A stretch of DNA of 64,000 nucleotides from the NCBI GenBank assembly GCA_001464735.1, contig LNDU01000039.1, positions 124,001 to 188,000 of the forward strand. Direction: 5' to 3'. This DNA is from Nitrospira sp. Ga0074138 (GTDB taxonomy: Bacteria; Nitrospirota; Nitrospiria; Nitrospirales; Nitrospiraceae). A program made the position numbers and the translations under genes. The notes under the pieces were generated by a model. It made no database searches, was not told where the DNA came from, and saw nothing but the letters and a program-made list of their open reading frames with translations. Positions 40,923 to 50,583 of this stretch are shown here, piece by piece; the stretch's first letter is position 1, and each line of letters begins with the position of its first letter.

Positions 40923-41719
40923 GCATTTCCGTTTATATCATCGCATACAACGAGGCGAAGAAGATCGCCGATACCATTAACAGTGTGCTGTGGGCCGACG
41001 AAATCATTGTGGCCGATTCTGCCAGCACCGACGAGACGGCGCGGATCGCACAGGACTTGGGAGCCCGCGTTGTCCAGGTTCCGTTCCAAGGATTCGGCCA
41101 TCTTCGAAATCAAGCCATCAAATCCTGCACGCATGAATGGATTTTTAGTCTTGATACGGACGAACAGTGTACACCCGAGGTTCGTGACGAAGTTCTCATG
41201 ATCCTTTCCGGAACTCCCGGGCACGACGCCTATCTTGTGCCGAGGCGGAATTATTTCATGGGTCGCTGGATCAAGCATTCCGGCTGGTATCCGAATTTCC
41301 GCCAACCTCAATTATTCAGGAAAGGGTCGATGAAATACGTGGAGTCTCCCGTCCACGAGGGGTACGAATTACTGACTGCCAAACCGGCCGGTCGGCTGGC
41401 GCATGCGATTTGGCAAATCCCGTTCAGGGATTTTGAGGAGGTCGTGAAGAAGGCCAACCGGTATTCGTCGCTTGGGGTTCTGAAACTCGCCGACCAACGA
41501 GTGTCGATGGGGACGGCGTTGTTTCACGGCATCTGGTCCTTCCTCAAGCATTATGTCGCGAAGCGAGGGTTTCTGGACGGTTGGCCAGGTTTTGTCATTG
41601 CCTTCGGAAATTTTGAAGGAACCTTTTATCGGTATGCCAAGCGGTTTGAGCAGCAAGAGATGTGGGCCCTTCCCAAACAGGCGCCTCTTTACCGCCGTGG
41701 CAACTCGCCATCGAAATGA
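40919..41719 (+). CDS. Glycosyltransferase family 2 (WaaE/KdtX-like LPS core transferase)
   Basis: A 266-residue GT-A enzyme: ISVYIIAYNEAKKIADTINSVLWADEIIVADSASTDET, IFSLDTDEQ, then RRNYFMGRWIKHSGWYPNFRQPQLFRKG and HEGYEL. These segments are characteristic of the WaaE/KdtX group that adds glucose to the inner core heptose. ATGA overlap with the ligase gene upstream and the next GT2 downstream, so a core-assembly role is consistent. Confidence 0.88.
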   Translation: MSISVYIIAYNEAKKIADTINSVLWADEIIVADSASTDETARIAQDLGARVVQVPFQGFGHLRNQAIKSCTHEWIFSLDTDEQCTPEVRDEVLMILSGTPGHDAYLVPRRNYFMGRWIKHSGWYPNFRQPQLFRKGSMKYVESPVHEGYELLTAKPAGRLAHAIWQIPFRDFEEVVKKANRYSSLGVLKLADQRVSMGTALFHGIWSFLKHYVAKRGFLDGWPGFVIAFGNFEGTFYRYAKRFEQQEMWALPKQAPLYRRGNSPSK

Positions 41720-42531
41720 AAACAACGGTGATCGTGACGACGTACAATCGTCCGGATGCGCTGGCGGTTGTACTTGAAGGCTATTGCGGACAAAGCGATC
41801 ACGATTTTGGGCTTATAGTTGCAGATGACGGATCGAAAGAGGAGACCGCCGAGGTTGTGCGGAAATTTGTACGGCGCACACCGTTCCCGCTGACGCATAT
41901 CTGGCAGGAAGACCGTGGATTTCGGGCCGCCGCTATCCGCAATCGCGCCGTCGCATCGACGGAGGCTGACTATGTGGTGTTCACAGATGGTGACTGTGTC
42001 CCCTCGCGCCATTTCGTGCGTGTCCATAAGCAACTGGCCGAGCCAGGTTACTTCCTCGGATCGAATCGTGTGTTGCTCTCGGCCGGGTTGACAAGCCGTG
42101 TTCTTCGCCAGCGGCTGCCGATTCATACGTGGAGCGGAATCGATTGGATGCAGTCCTGGTTTCGGCGCGAAGTCAATCGCGTACTTCCGCTGATACAACT
42201 ACCCGATGGTCCGTTTCGAAAATGGACGCCGGATCGTTGGGAAGGCATCAAGACGTGCAACTTTTCCGCATGGCGTGCCGACCTCATTCGTGTGAATGGA
42301 TTGGACGAATCGTACGAAGGGTGGGGGTTAGAGGATTCCGACTTGGTCATTCGGCTGCTCCATGCCGGAGTGAAGCATAAGAGCGCGCGCTTCGCCTCGA
42401 CGGTGTTTCATTTATGGCATCCAGAGCAGGATCGCATGAAGTTGCCCGACAACCAGAAACGCCTGGATGATCTTTTGAGTTCGTCGACCGTTCGAGCCGC
42501 CATTGGTCTAGATCAGGGTGGTGGTCTCTGA
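41716..42531 (+). CDS. Glycosyltransferase family 2 with galactosyltransferase-type C-terminal domain
   Basis: A 271-residue protein: TVIVTTYNRPDALAVVLEGY, LIVADDGSKEETAEVV, EDRGFRAAAIRNRAV, VFTDGDCVPS (DxD) and the C-terminal FDESYEGWGLEDSDLVIRLL-like segment (ldESYEGWGLEDSDL). This EGWGxEDxDL motif defines GT2 enzymes related to bacterial chondroitin/N-acetylgalactosaminyl transferases. ATG at 41716 overlaps the upstream TGA; a reading from 41662 would overlap it by 58 bases. Confidence 0.88.
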   Translation: MKTTVIVTTYNRPDALAVVLEGYCGQSDHDFGLIVADDGSKEETAEVVRKFVRRTPFPLTHIWQEDRGFRAAAIRNRAVASTEADYVVFTDGDCVPSRHFVRVHKQLAEPGYFLGSNRVLLSAGLTSRVLRQRLPIHTWSGIDWMQSWFRREVNRVLPLIQLPDGPFRKWTPDRWEGIKTCNFSAWRADLIRVNGLDESYEGWGLEDSDLVIRLLHAGVKHKSARFASTVFHLWHPEQDRMKLPDNQKRLDDLLSSSTVRAAIGLDQGGGL

Positions 42532-43688
42532 TGTCGACCGGCGATGTGCTCAGTGATGAGAGTGCTGGTTATGAAATGAAGCGAGGCATACGAAGCGTGC
42601 TGGTTGTGTGTACGCGTCGGATCGGAGATGTCCTGTTGGCGACGCCGGTCGTTCGATCGCTCAAGCGTGCGTATCCCGAGGCCGCCATCGACATGCTCGT
42701 GTTTGAAGGAACGCAGGATGTGGTGGCCGCGAATCCCGACGTCCACCGAACTTTGGCGATCGCTGAACGTCCGGCGATTGGCCCTCATCTGGCACTGCTT
42801 CGTTCACTCTGGCGTCGATACGACCTGGCCCTGTCGGTCTTGGCTGGTGACCGTCCGACGTTTCATGCCTGGGCCGCTGGACGATATCGTATGGGCACGC
42901 TATTGGACGATAGGAAATCGTGGTGGAAACGAAGGCTGCTCCATAAATGGATCCCTTTTGACAACCTCCATACCCATACCGTCGCTATGAATCTCCGGTT
43001 ACTTGCGCCGTTACAGATCAAACCGTTTGGAACACCTGTGGTGAGCTGGACACAAGAACATGAAGAATCAGTTCATCGCCTGTTTCCTCGAATACGTGAT
43101 TCTCAGCGATACGCAGTGTTCCATGTTTCGCCCAAGTTTGCCTATAAGACCTGGACCGCCGAGGGGTGGGTGGCGCTTGGGCGGTGGTTGATCGACCAGG
43201 GGGTGGCGGTGGTTGTGACAGGCATGGAATCAGCCGAGCAGAGGTATTGTGAACAGGTCCTCCACGGGCTGCCTGATGCGGTGAATCTCGTCGGTCTTAT
43301 GACATTACCGGCGCTCGGCTATCTCCTCAGCCGAGCGGTCCTTTATGTTGGGACGGATACGGCCGTCAGTCATATGGCAGCTGCGGTCGGTGTGCCGGCT
43401 GTGGTGCTGTTCGGACCGTCAAATCCGGTGAAGTGGGGACCCTGGCCAAAGGACTTCCCGCCAACAACGCACAGTCCATGGCGGAGGCAGGGATCTCAGC
43501 GACAGGGGAATGTGTTTCTGCTTCAAGGAGAAGGCGATTGCGTGCCGTGCCTTGCTGAAGGCTGCGATCGCCACGTCAACAGTTTGAGCGACTGTCTCCA
43601 GCGAATGTCTGTGCATCGGGTCATCGAGGCTGCTGAAGCCATGCTCCGGGAGCGGGAGATCAACGCCGCAGTACCAACCAGCGTATGA
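42531..43688 (+). CDS. Glycosyltransferase family 9 (heptosyltransferase, WaaQ-like)
   Basis: A 385-residue GT9 enzyme: SVLVVCTRRIGDVLLATPVVRSLK, FHVSPKFAYKTWTAEGW and YVGTDTAVSHMAAAVGVPAVVLFGPSNPVKWGPWP. The K-x-W and GTDTAVSH motifs are those of heptosyltransferase III/WaaQ proteins. Start overlaps the upstream stop (TGATG). With the WaaE-like and ligase genes it makes a second core-assembly group, separate from the one at the left end. The acceptor is inferred. Confidence 0.87.
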   Translation: MSTGDVLSDESAGYEMKRGIRSVLVVCTRRIGDVLLATPVVRSLKRAYPEAAIDMLVFEGTQDVVAANPDVHRTLAIAERPAIGPHLALLRSLWRRYDLALSVLAGDRPTFHAWAAGRYRMGTLLDDRKSWWKRRLLHKWIPFDNLHTHTVAMNLRLLAPLQIKPFGTPVVSWTQEHEESVHRLFPRIRDSQRYAVFHVSPKFAYKTWTAEGWVALGRWLIDQGVAVVVTGMESAEQRYCEQVLHGLPDAVNLVGLMTLPALGYLLSRAVLYVGTDTAVSHMAAAVGVPAVVLFGPSNPVKWGPWPKDFPPTTHSPWRRQGSQRQGNVFLLQGEGDCVPCLAEGCDRHVNSLSDCLQRMSVHRVIEAAEAMLREREINAAVPTSV

Positions 43689-45580
43689 AACAATCAGCCG
43701 CGAAACTCTTCCATTCCCTCTCGAGACGATTTGGAGATCGGGTACTCAGGTACCGGTCGATTCTCGTTATTGGTGTGGAACTGCTGTTGATTTTCGCAGC
43801 GAACCTGACTGCCTTTGCGCTGCGATTCGATGCGGATGCTCCTCCCGAGTATCGGAGGATCATGTGGGATTTTATGCCTGCCGTGCTGCTGTTGTACGGT
43901 GCCGGTTTGTGGTTGTTCGGGATTCAGCGAGGGCTCTGGAGATATGTCGATCTTCGCGATCTCTGGAGGATTCTACTAGCCGCATTGAGCAGCTCTGCGG
44001 TGTTTTATGGGGTGATCCATCAACTTGGCGGCGTGACGCAGTATCCTCGATCCCTGATCATCCTGACGGGGCTGTTGACGGCACTGTATTTGGCAGGGAT
44101 CCGATTGGCTGTGCGGGGATTCCGGGAGTGGATTCAGATATTTGATCCGGGCGCGCGCCGGGTTTTGATCGTTGGCGCAGGACATGCGGGTGAGCTGTTA
44201 GTCAGGGACATGTTGTACGATGCGAATTATCGCTGCTGCCCGGTGGGGTTCGTCGACGATGATCCGATCAAGCGCAAGATGAACATTCATGGGATTCCTG
44301 TTGTGGGAGTCATTTCGGATATCAAGAAGGCCGCCGAACGGCTGAAGGTCGACGAGATCATCGTGGCCATTCCTTCCGGCTCCACAACCGTGAAGCAAAA
44401 GATTCTTGCTGCGTCAGAAGGTTGTTCAGTGCCGATCAAGACATTACCCGATGTCAAACAATTACTCGGTGATCCCGTCTCGCTGCAGCACGTGAGGCCG
44501 ATGAGTCTGGAAGATTTGTTGCAGCGTGAACCGATCCAGACGGATCGCCAGAAACTCCACCCTTTCGTCGCCGGAAAGAAGCTGCTCGTGACCGGGGCCG
44601 GAGGTTCGATCGGATCGGAACTATGCCGGCAGATCGCACAGTGCAATCCCCACTCGCTCGTCTTGTTCGAACGGTATGAAAATGCTCTTCATTCGCTCAT
44701 GCTGGAGTTGAAGGAAGCGTTCCCAGCCGTCACGATCTTCCCTGTCATTGGAGATGTCACTGTTCCCGACCGCGTGTCGGAAGTGTTCCAACGGGCTAGA
44801 CCCGATATCGTGTTTCATGCCGCGGCACACAAGCATGTTCCACTGATGGAATTGAATCCGAAGGAGGCGATTCGCAACAATGTTCTAGGGACTCGTGTGG
44901 TCGCTGAAGCCGCGTTGAAAATAGGCGTGGATCGATTTGTCTTGATTTCCACGGATAAGGCTGTGAATCCATCGAGCATTATGGGAGCGACCAAGCGGAT
45001 TGCCGAGCATGTGATGCAGGAGTTGAATCGAACAGGCCTGACCAAGTTTACGGTCGTGCGGTTTGGAAATGTGTTGGGAAGCAACGGGAGTGTGGTGCCG
45101 CTGTTCTCCGAACAAATCCATAAGGGGGGTCCGGTGACCGTGACTCATCCGGAGATCAAGCGATTTTTCATGACCATTCCAGAGGCGGTGCAGTTGGTTT
45201 TACAGGCGAGTGTGATGGGGCAGGGTGGAGAGGTGTTCGTGCTCGATATGGGGGAACAAATCAAAGTTGTCGATTTGGCGAGAAATATGATCGTACTGGC
45301 CGGTCTGGTTCCGGACAAGGACATTCAGATCGTGTTTACCGGTCTGCGGCCGGGAGAGAAGTTGTACGAAGAACTGTTTGAGGACGGCATGCAAGTCGAG
45401 CCGACGACCCATCGCAAGATCCAGCGAGCTCTGGGGACTCCTGTGCCGGTTGGCGAACTGGACGAATGGGTAGAGTCATTGCCGACGATTCTCCCTACAA
45501 GCGACGAAGAAGAACTGCTTCGAGATCTCAAGCGACTTGTGCCCAGTTTTCAGCCGAGCCTCTCTCAGGGCGTTTCGTAG
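43685..45580 (+). CDS. Membrane-bound nucleotide-sugar 4,6-dehydratase (WbpM/CapD/PglF family)
   Basis: A 631-residue protein with four N-terminal membrane helices (residues about 24-150), a first Rossmann domain (VLIVGAGHAGELLVRDML) and the catalytic SDR domain: VTGAGGSIGSELCRQI, FHAAAHKHVPLME, ISTDKAVNPSSIMGATKR (Met in the usual Tyr place of Y-x3-K, as in all WbpM/FlaA1-type enzymes), and LRPGEKLYEELF. It makes UDP-4-keto-6-deoxy-N-acetylhexosamine for the WbpV/WbpL branch. Four-base overlap with the upstream gene. Confidence 0.92.
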   Translation: MKQSAAKLFHSLSRRFGDRVLRYRSILVIGVELLLIFAANLTAFALRFDADAPPEYRRIMWDFMPAVLLLYGAGLWLFGIQRGLWRYVDLRDLWRILLAALSSSAVFYGVIHQLGGVTQYPRSLIILTGLLTALYLAGIRLAVRGFREWIQIFDPGARRVLIVGAGHAGELLVRDMLYDANYRCCPVGFVDDDPIKRKMNIHGIPVVGVISDIKKAAERLKVDEIIVAIPSGSTTVKQKILAASEGCSVPIKTLPDVKQLLGDPVSLQHVRPMSLEDLLQREPIQTDRQKLHPFVAGKKLLVTGAGGSIGSELCRQIAQCNPHSLVLFERYENALHSLMLELKEAFPAVTIFPVIGDVTVPDRVSEVFQRARPDIVFHAAAHKHVPLMELNPKEAIRNNVLGTRVVAEAALKIGVDRFVLISTDKAVNPSSIMGATKRIAEHVMQELNRTGLTKFTVVRFGNVLGSNGSVVPLFSEQIHKGGPVTVTHPEIKRFFMTIPEAVQLVLQASVMGQGGEVFVLDMGEQIKVVDLARNMIVLAGLVPDKDIQIVFTGLRPGEKLYEELFEDGMQVEPTTHRKIQRALGTPVPVGELDEWVESLPTILPTSDEEELLRDLKRLVPSFQPSLSQGVS

Positions 45581-45696
45581 TTTTTACATATCAAGTGCCG
45601 ATTCTCCCCCTTCGTGGTAACGTCAAGCCCTACAGTTCTAACCGATGGCAACCGATAAGAACAATAGGGAACCATTTATAACAGGAAGGTAGAGCC

Positions 45697-46437
45697 GTGA
45701 AAGGCGTTGTGCTGGCGGGTGGGCTGGGGACGAGGTTGTTGCCGCTCACCAAGGTCACAAACAAGCACCTGCTTCCGGTGTATAACCGGCCGATGATCTA
45801 TTATCCGATTCAAACGTTGGTCGATGCGGATGTGACGGAAATTATGTTGGTGACAGGAGGGAGCAACGCGGGTGACTTTTTACGATTGCTTGGGAATGGG
45901 AAAGAATTCGGACTCAAGCATCTCAACTATACCTATCAGGAGGGTGAAGGAGGCATCGCCGACGCGCTTCGGTTGGCTGAACACTTTGCCGATGGGGAGT
46001 CCATCTGCGTGGTATTGGGCGATAACATCATTCAAGGAAGCGTCGCCAAAGCAGCGGATCATTTTCGACGTCAGCAAAAAGGGGCCAAAATCCTCCTCAA
46101 AGAAGTGAAGGACCCGCAACGGTTCGGTGTGCCGGTTTTGGACGGAGACCGTGTCGTAAAGATTGAAGAGAAGCCGTTCCATCCTCGATCGCCGTATGCC
46201 GTCACGGGCATTTACTTTTATGATCCGCAAGTGTTCGGGTTCATCCGATCACTCAAACCGTCAGCTAGGGGGGAACTGGAGATTACCGATGTCAACAACG
46301 CCTACATCAAGGCCGGAATGCTGACATGGGATCTGCTTGAGGGGTGGTGGACGGATGCCGGCACCATCGAGTCTCTCTATCTGGCCAATCAGTTGGTTGG
46401 CCAAAGCGGCGCCAATAATCTTACTGTAGCGGCGTAG
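45697..46437 (+). CDS. rmlA: Glucose-1-phosphate thymidylyltransferase
   Basis: A 246-residue nucleotidyltransferase with VVLAGGLGTRLLPLTKVTNKHLLPVYNRPMIYYP, VLGDNIIQGS, RFGVPVLD, EEKPFHPRSPYAVTGIYFYD and EITDVNN. This is RmlA, somewhat shorter than the 290-residue classical form (the C-terminal helical region is missing), as in the short archaeal-type proteins. Makes dTDP-glucose. A GTG start follows AGGAAGGTAG. Stop codon directly abuts the ATG of rmlB. Confidence 0.88.
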   Translation: MKGVVLAGGLGTRLLPLTKVTNKHLLPVYNRPMIYYPIQTLVDADVTEIMLVTGGSNAGDFLRLLGNGKEFGLKHLNYTYQEGEGGIADALRLAEHFADGESICVVLGDNIIQGSVAKAADHFRRQQKGAKILLKEVKDPQRFGVPVLDGDRVVKIEEKPFHPRSPYAVTGIYFYDPQVFGFIRSLKPSARGELEITDVNNAYIKAGMLTWDLLEGWWTDAGTIESLYLANQLVGQSGANNLTVAA

Positions 46438-47454
46438 ATGCGTATTCTCGTCACCGGCGGAGCCGGTTTTATCGGTTCTCACCTTGTCCGACGTCTGCTG
46501 GCTTCCGCACAGCACCAGGTCGTCAACCTCGATGCTCTCTGCTATTCGGGGAATCTGGCCAATCTGGACACGTTAAGCCGACATCCTGGGTATGCGTTCG
46601 TTCATGGCGACATCTGCGATGGGTCGTTGGTTTCATCCGTGCTTCGCAAACATCGAATCGAAGGTATCATCAATTGTGCCGCGGAGACGCATGTTGACCG
46701 TTCGATTCTTGACCCGGGATGCTTTGCACGCACTGATGTGGTGGGCACGGGCGTGTTGCTTGAAAAGGGGCGACGTGCTGGTGTGAAACGGTTTCTTCAA
46801 GTCAGCACGGACGAGGTGTACGGCAGTGTTGAGTCTGGATTGTCGACGGAAGATGACCGGGTGGAGCCACGTAGCCCCTACTCGGCTAGTAAAGCAGGAG
46901 GCGATTTCCTCGTGCTGAGTTATTGGACTACCTATCAGTTTCCAGTGGTGGTGACGAGGGGCAGCAATACCTATGGTCCCAATCAGTATCCGGAGAAATT
47001 CATTCCACTCTTTGTAACGAATGCCATCGATGATCAGCTGTTACCGTTGTACGGCGACGGTATATATCGTCGCGATTGGCTTGCCGTTGAAGACCACTGT
47101 GCCGGGATCGTGCAAGCTTTTTTTCAGGGAGAAGCAGGGAATGTGTACAATATTGGTGGGGGAAACGAGCGCGAAAACATTGTGGTCGCCGAGGAGATTC
47201 TCTCGTATCTCGGCAAGCCGAAGAGCCTGATTCGCTTCGTACTAGACCGGCCTGGTCATGACCGTCGGTATGCAGTTGATAGCGAGAAGCTCCGTCGTCT
47301 GGGATGGCGCCCTGTCGTACCGTTTGAAGAAGGGCTGCGCGCGACCATTCAATGGTATCAAGAACATGAGTCCTGGTGGCGCCCCATCAAGTCCGGAGAG
47401 TTCCGGAAGTATTATGAGCAGATGTACGGCCAACGGTTACAGCAAGCTAGCTGA
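46438..47454 (+). CDS. rmlB: dTDP-glucose 4,6-dehydratase
   Basis: A 338-residue extended SDR: ILVTGGAGFIGSHLVRRLL, AAETHVDRSI, the catalytic VSTDEVYGS (T-D-E) and Y-x3-K in PYSASKAGG, then RGSNTYGPNQYPEKFIPLF and RDWLAVEDHC. These are the diagnostic RmlB residues. It converts dTDP-glucose to dTDP-4-keto-6-deoxyglucose. The start has no gap to rmlA. Confidence 0.92.
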   Translation: MRILVTGGAGFIGSHLVRRLLASAQHQVVNLDALCYSGNLANLDTLSRHPGYAFVHGDICDGSLVSSVLRKHRIEGIINCAAETHVDRSILDPGCFARTDVVGTGVLLEKGRRAGVKRFLQVSTDEVYGSVESGLSTEDDRVEPRSPYSASKAGGDFLVLSYWTTYQFPVVVTRGSNTYGPNQYPEKFIPLFVTNAIDDQLLPLYGDGIYRRDWLAVEDHCAGIVQAFFQGEAGNVYNIGGGNERENIVVAEEILSYLGKPKSLIRFVLDRPGHDRRYAVDSEKLRRLGWRPVVPFEEGLRATIQWYQEHESWWRPIKSGEFRKYYEQMYGQRLQQAS

Positions 47455-47538
47455 GATGACAATTCTCATTGAGTAGCCGCGAGTAACATTGCGGAAAGTT
47501 TTATCTGCAGGCTCGTCTCAACCGAGTTTACGACCGAT

Positions 47539-48393
47539 ATGAGAGTTCTTCTCACTGGGGCCAATGGGCAACTGGGCCGCGCCCTTTGCGAGGTGTTCGG
47601 AAACGAAACAGTTATACCCAAAGACTTACCGGATTTTGATCTCACGCGTTCGAGTGTGGAAGAAGAGATTGTCGGATCTGCCCCTGACCTGATTATCCAT
47701 GCGGGGGCCTACACCGATGTCGATGGGGCTGAGCGAGAGTCGGACCTCGCGTTGGCGGTAAATGCCAAGGGGACCGAGCAGATTGCTCGTGCCGCTGTTC
47801 GGCTTGGAGCCCGCCTCATCTATATTTCTACCGATTATGTGTTCGATGGGACGCAGCGGATACCGTATCGCGAGAACGATATCCCTCGCCCGATCAACCG
47901 ATATGGATTTTCGAAATGGAAAGGAGAGCAGGTTGTTCTGGCGTCAGGCGCCAGGGCGCTCATCATCCGGACCGCCTGGCTCTATGGGACGGTCGGCAAG
48001 AATTTTGTGAAGTCGATCATACGAGCTGCACAGCGCGAGCCAATCCTGAAGGTCGTGGATGATCAAACTGGTTGCCCTACGTATGCCGAAGACCTTGCTG
48101 CTGCCGTTGCCTCGCTGGTCCGAAAGGATGTGGAAGGGATGATCCACGTCACCAATCGCGGACAGTGCACATGGTATGAGTTTGCACAGGCTATCATTCG
48201 TGAAATGGAGTTCTGCTGTTCTGTCATGCCGATCACGACGGAGCAAGCAGGACGTCTTGCCAAGCGGCCGTCATATTCAGTCTTGAGTCCAGACCGGTTG
48301 GCCTCTCTGGGTCTTGCGTTGCCTGAATGGAGGCAGGCATTGGCACGATTTGCCAAAGTCGCCCGCATGCCGCTTGGTTATTCTCACGAGTGA
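47539..48393 (+). CDS. rmlD: dTDP-4-dehydrorhamnose reductase
   Basis: A 284-residue SDR: VLLTGANGQLGRALCEVF, HAGAYTDVDGAE, YISTDYVFDGTQ, Y-x3-K in YGFSKWKGE, IIRTAWLYGTVGKNF and DDQTGCPTYAEDLA. All RmlD landmarks are present. The 3,5-epimerase RmlC that normally acts before it is not encoded in the window. 84-base gap to rmlB. Confidence 0.92.
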   Translation: MRVLLTGANGQLGRALCEVFGNETVIPKDLPDFDLTRSSVEEEIVGSAPDLIIHAGAYTDVDGAERESDLALAVNAKGTEQIARAAVRLGARLIYISTDYVFDGTQRIPYRENDIPRPINRYGFSKWKGEQVVLASGARALIIRTAWLYGTVGKNFVKSIIRAAQREPILKVVDDQTGCPTYAEDLAAAVASLVRKDVEGMIHVTNRGQCTWYEFAQAIIREMEFCCSVMPITTEQAGRLAKRPSYSVLSPDRLASLGLALPEWRQALARFAKVARMPLGYSHE

Positions 48394-48495
48394 GCTGTGC
48401 TCCTCTTGGTCAAAAGCCTTTTCAATCGTTCTGAGACTCGTTAAGATGATAGTAGTCGATTCTTACCGGGTCGTAGCTCTTCTTGTGATAAGCAC

Positions 48496-49032
48496 GTGAA
48501 ACTGAAAAATCAGGAAAAACCTGCGAGAAGCCTCTTGCAGGATATCCGTCTATTCGCCACGGATGTGGACGGGGTTCTTACCGATGCCGGTATGTACTAT
48601 TCCGAGTCGGGTGATGAATGGAAGAAGTTCAACACCCGCGATGGAATGGGGATTAAACTGCTGCAGAAGGCTGGTCTCATCACGGCAATTGTGACGCAGG
48701 AGCGAACCAGGTTGGTCGCTCGCCGGGCAGAAAAACTCGCAATTCCAGAACTTCATCAAGGAGTGATGGACAAGTTGTCGGTGATCCGAGACATGGCCAT
48801 ACGACATGGTCTCTCACTCCGACAAGTCGCGTATATCGGCGACGATGTCAACGATATCGAAGCCTTGAAGGCGGTGGGACTGTCAGCAACTCCAGCGGAT
48901 GGGCTTCCGCAAGTCTTGAAGGTCGTCGACTATGTTTGTCGGCAGAAGGGCGGAGAGGGGGCGGTCAGAGAGCTGGCTGAAATGATCCTTCGGTCTCGTA
49001 TTGAAGCGAAAGCCGTGAAGCAGAAGCGGTAA
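48496..49032 (+). CDS. kdsC: 3-deoxy-D-manno-octulosonate 8-phosphate phosphatase (KdsC-type HAD)
   Basis: A 178-residue tetrameric HAD phosphatase type C0: LFATDVDGVLTDAGMYYSESGDEWKKFNTRDGMGIKLL with the DxD pair in DVDG, TQERTRLVARRAEKL, and IGDDVNDIEAL. It cleaves KDO-8-phosphate to KDO for the LPS inner core. A related acylneuraminate phosphatase has the same fold, but with heptose/core genes around, KDO is the simpler reading. GTG start. Confidence 0.88.
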   Translation: MKLKNQEKPARSLLQDIRLFATDVDGVLTDAGMYYSESGDEWKKFNTRDGMGIKLLQKAGLITAIVTQERTRLVARRAEKLAIPELHQGVMDKLSVIRDMAIRHGLSLRQVAYIGDDVNDIEALKAVGLSATPADGLPQVLKVVDYVCRQKGGEGAVRELAEMILRSRIEAKAVKQKR

Positions 49033-49041
49033 GGGAGAACA

Positions 49042-50490
49042 ATGGTACGAACAAGCGCACTGTATCCGGTCATCATGGCGGGAGGAAGCGGGACCAGATT
49101 TTGGCCGTTGAGCCGCCACTTGTTTCCCAAGCAGCTCTTGCGGATTGGCGGGGAGCACACGCTGATTCAGCAGACGATGCGACGTGTCCTCGGTTGCGCG
49201 CCAGCCGCCAACGTGCTTATTTCAACGAATGCGGCGCAGGCTGATCTCATCCGTGGGCAACTGATGGATTGGAAAGATGAGCTGACGAATGGATTTCTGC
49301 TTGAGCCGGAAGGACGAAACACCGCTCCTGCCATCGCCTTAGCTGCCATAGAAGTACTGGCCCGCGATCCGGATGGCCTTATGTTGGTGGTCCCTGCTGA
49401 CCATGTGGTGACGGGACAGCGCGACTTTGAAGCCGCGGTTCAATTAGCCTCACAATTGGCTGTGGAGCGGTACTTGGTGACGTTCGGGATCAAGCCGATC
49501 CGACCCGAAACCGGGTACGGCTATATCAAGCCGAACAACAAGATGCTCCTCGGTAAGCAGGGAAAATTACGTGGATACCGTGTCCAAAAATTCGTGGAGA
49601 AACCCAACGCGACGAAGGCGGCCCAGTACCTCAAGGCAGGGCAGTATTTTTGGAATAGCGGCATGTTTGTCTGGCGTGCCGCGACGATTGTGGAAGAGAT
49701 CCGCCGGCATCAGCCGGCCATTGCGACCGCGATGGATCGAATCGGGGAGCTGAAAGTGACCGGGGCATCCACACAGGTGATTGATGACGTCTATCGCGCG
49801 ATCAAGCCGGTTTCAATCGACAACGGTGTAATGGAGCAGTCCTCGAAGGCGGCCGTGGTGCCGGTGATGTTTAAATGGTCAGATGTCGGGAGCTGGGGCA
49901 GTCTGGACGAAGTGGCGGAGAAGAATAAGGCCGGCAATGTGGTGATCGGACGAGTGGTTGATCTGGAGAGTACGCGCTCGATCGTCTATGCGGATCGGCG
50001 TGTCGTCGCAACGATCGGGTTACAAGATATGGTGGTGGTAGATACCCCCGATGCGACGTTGGTGTGCCCCAAAGCGCGGGCGCAGGATGTGAAGAAGATC
50101 GTCGATATTCTGAAGCAGCAGCAAGCCCCTGAACATTTGGAACACCTGACGGTTCAGCGGCCTTGGGGATCGTACACCGTGTTGGAAGAGGGGCCTGGGT
50201 TCAAAGTGAAACGCGTCACGGTAAATCCCGGAGGCCGTCTTTCGCTCCAACTCCATCGCCAACGCAGTGAGCACTGGGTTGTGATAGCTGGTACAGCGCG
50301 TGTCACGAGAGGAGAAGAAATCTTTGATTTGCAGGTTGGACAAAGTACTGCGATTCCGATGAAGACACAGCATCGACTAGAAAATCCTGGGAAAGAGATC
50401 GTGCATATCATCGAAGTACAGAACGGACCGTATCTCGGTGAGGATGATATTGTGCGGTTTAAGGATGATTACGGACGTGCGAAAAGCTGA
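49042..50490 (+). CDS. manC: Mannose-1-phosphate guanylyltransferase / mannose-6-phosphate isomerase
   Basis: A 482-residue bifunctional type II enzyme. The GMP domain has VIMAGGSGTRFWPLSRHLFPKQLL, EPEGRNTAPAIALAA, VPADHV and FVEKPNATKA. The C-terminal cupin-type isomerase (from about residue 370) has RPWGSYTVLEEGPGFKVKR and LHRQRSEHWVVIAGTARV. It makes GDP-mannose from mannose-1-phosphate and also interconverts fructose-6-P and mannose-6-P. 9-base gap from kdsC. Confidence 0.93.
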   Translation: MVRTSALYPVIMAGGSGTRFWPLSRHLFPKQLLRIGGEHTLIQQTMRRVLGCAPAANVLISTNAAQADLIRGQLMDWKDELTNGFLLEPEGRNTAPAIALAAIEVLARDPDGLMLVVPADHVVTGQRDFEAAVQLASQLAVERYLVTFGIKPIRPETGYGYIKPNNKMLLGKQGKLRGYRVQKFVEKPNATKAAQYLKAGQYFWNSGMFVWRAATIVEEIRRHQPAIATAMDRIGELKVTGASTQVIDDVYRAIKPVSIDNGVMEQSSKAAVVPVMFKWSDVGSWGSLDEVAEKNKAGNVVIGRVVDLESTRSIVYADRRVVATIGLQDMVVVDTPDATLVCPKARAQDVKKIVDILKQQQAPEHLEHLTVQRPWGSYTVLEEGPGFKVKRVTVNPGGRLSLQLHRQRSEHWVVIAGTARVTRGEEIFDLQVGQSTAIPMKTQHRLENPGKEIVHIIEVQNGPYLGEDDIVRFKDDYGRAKS

Positions 50491-50583
50491 ACGGAAAAAG
50501 TCATACGGTCACTCCCAATAGACCTTCAACTTTACGACTTTCAGACTTGAAGACTGTGCAACAAGAGGACTGAACGAGGAACT

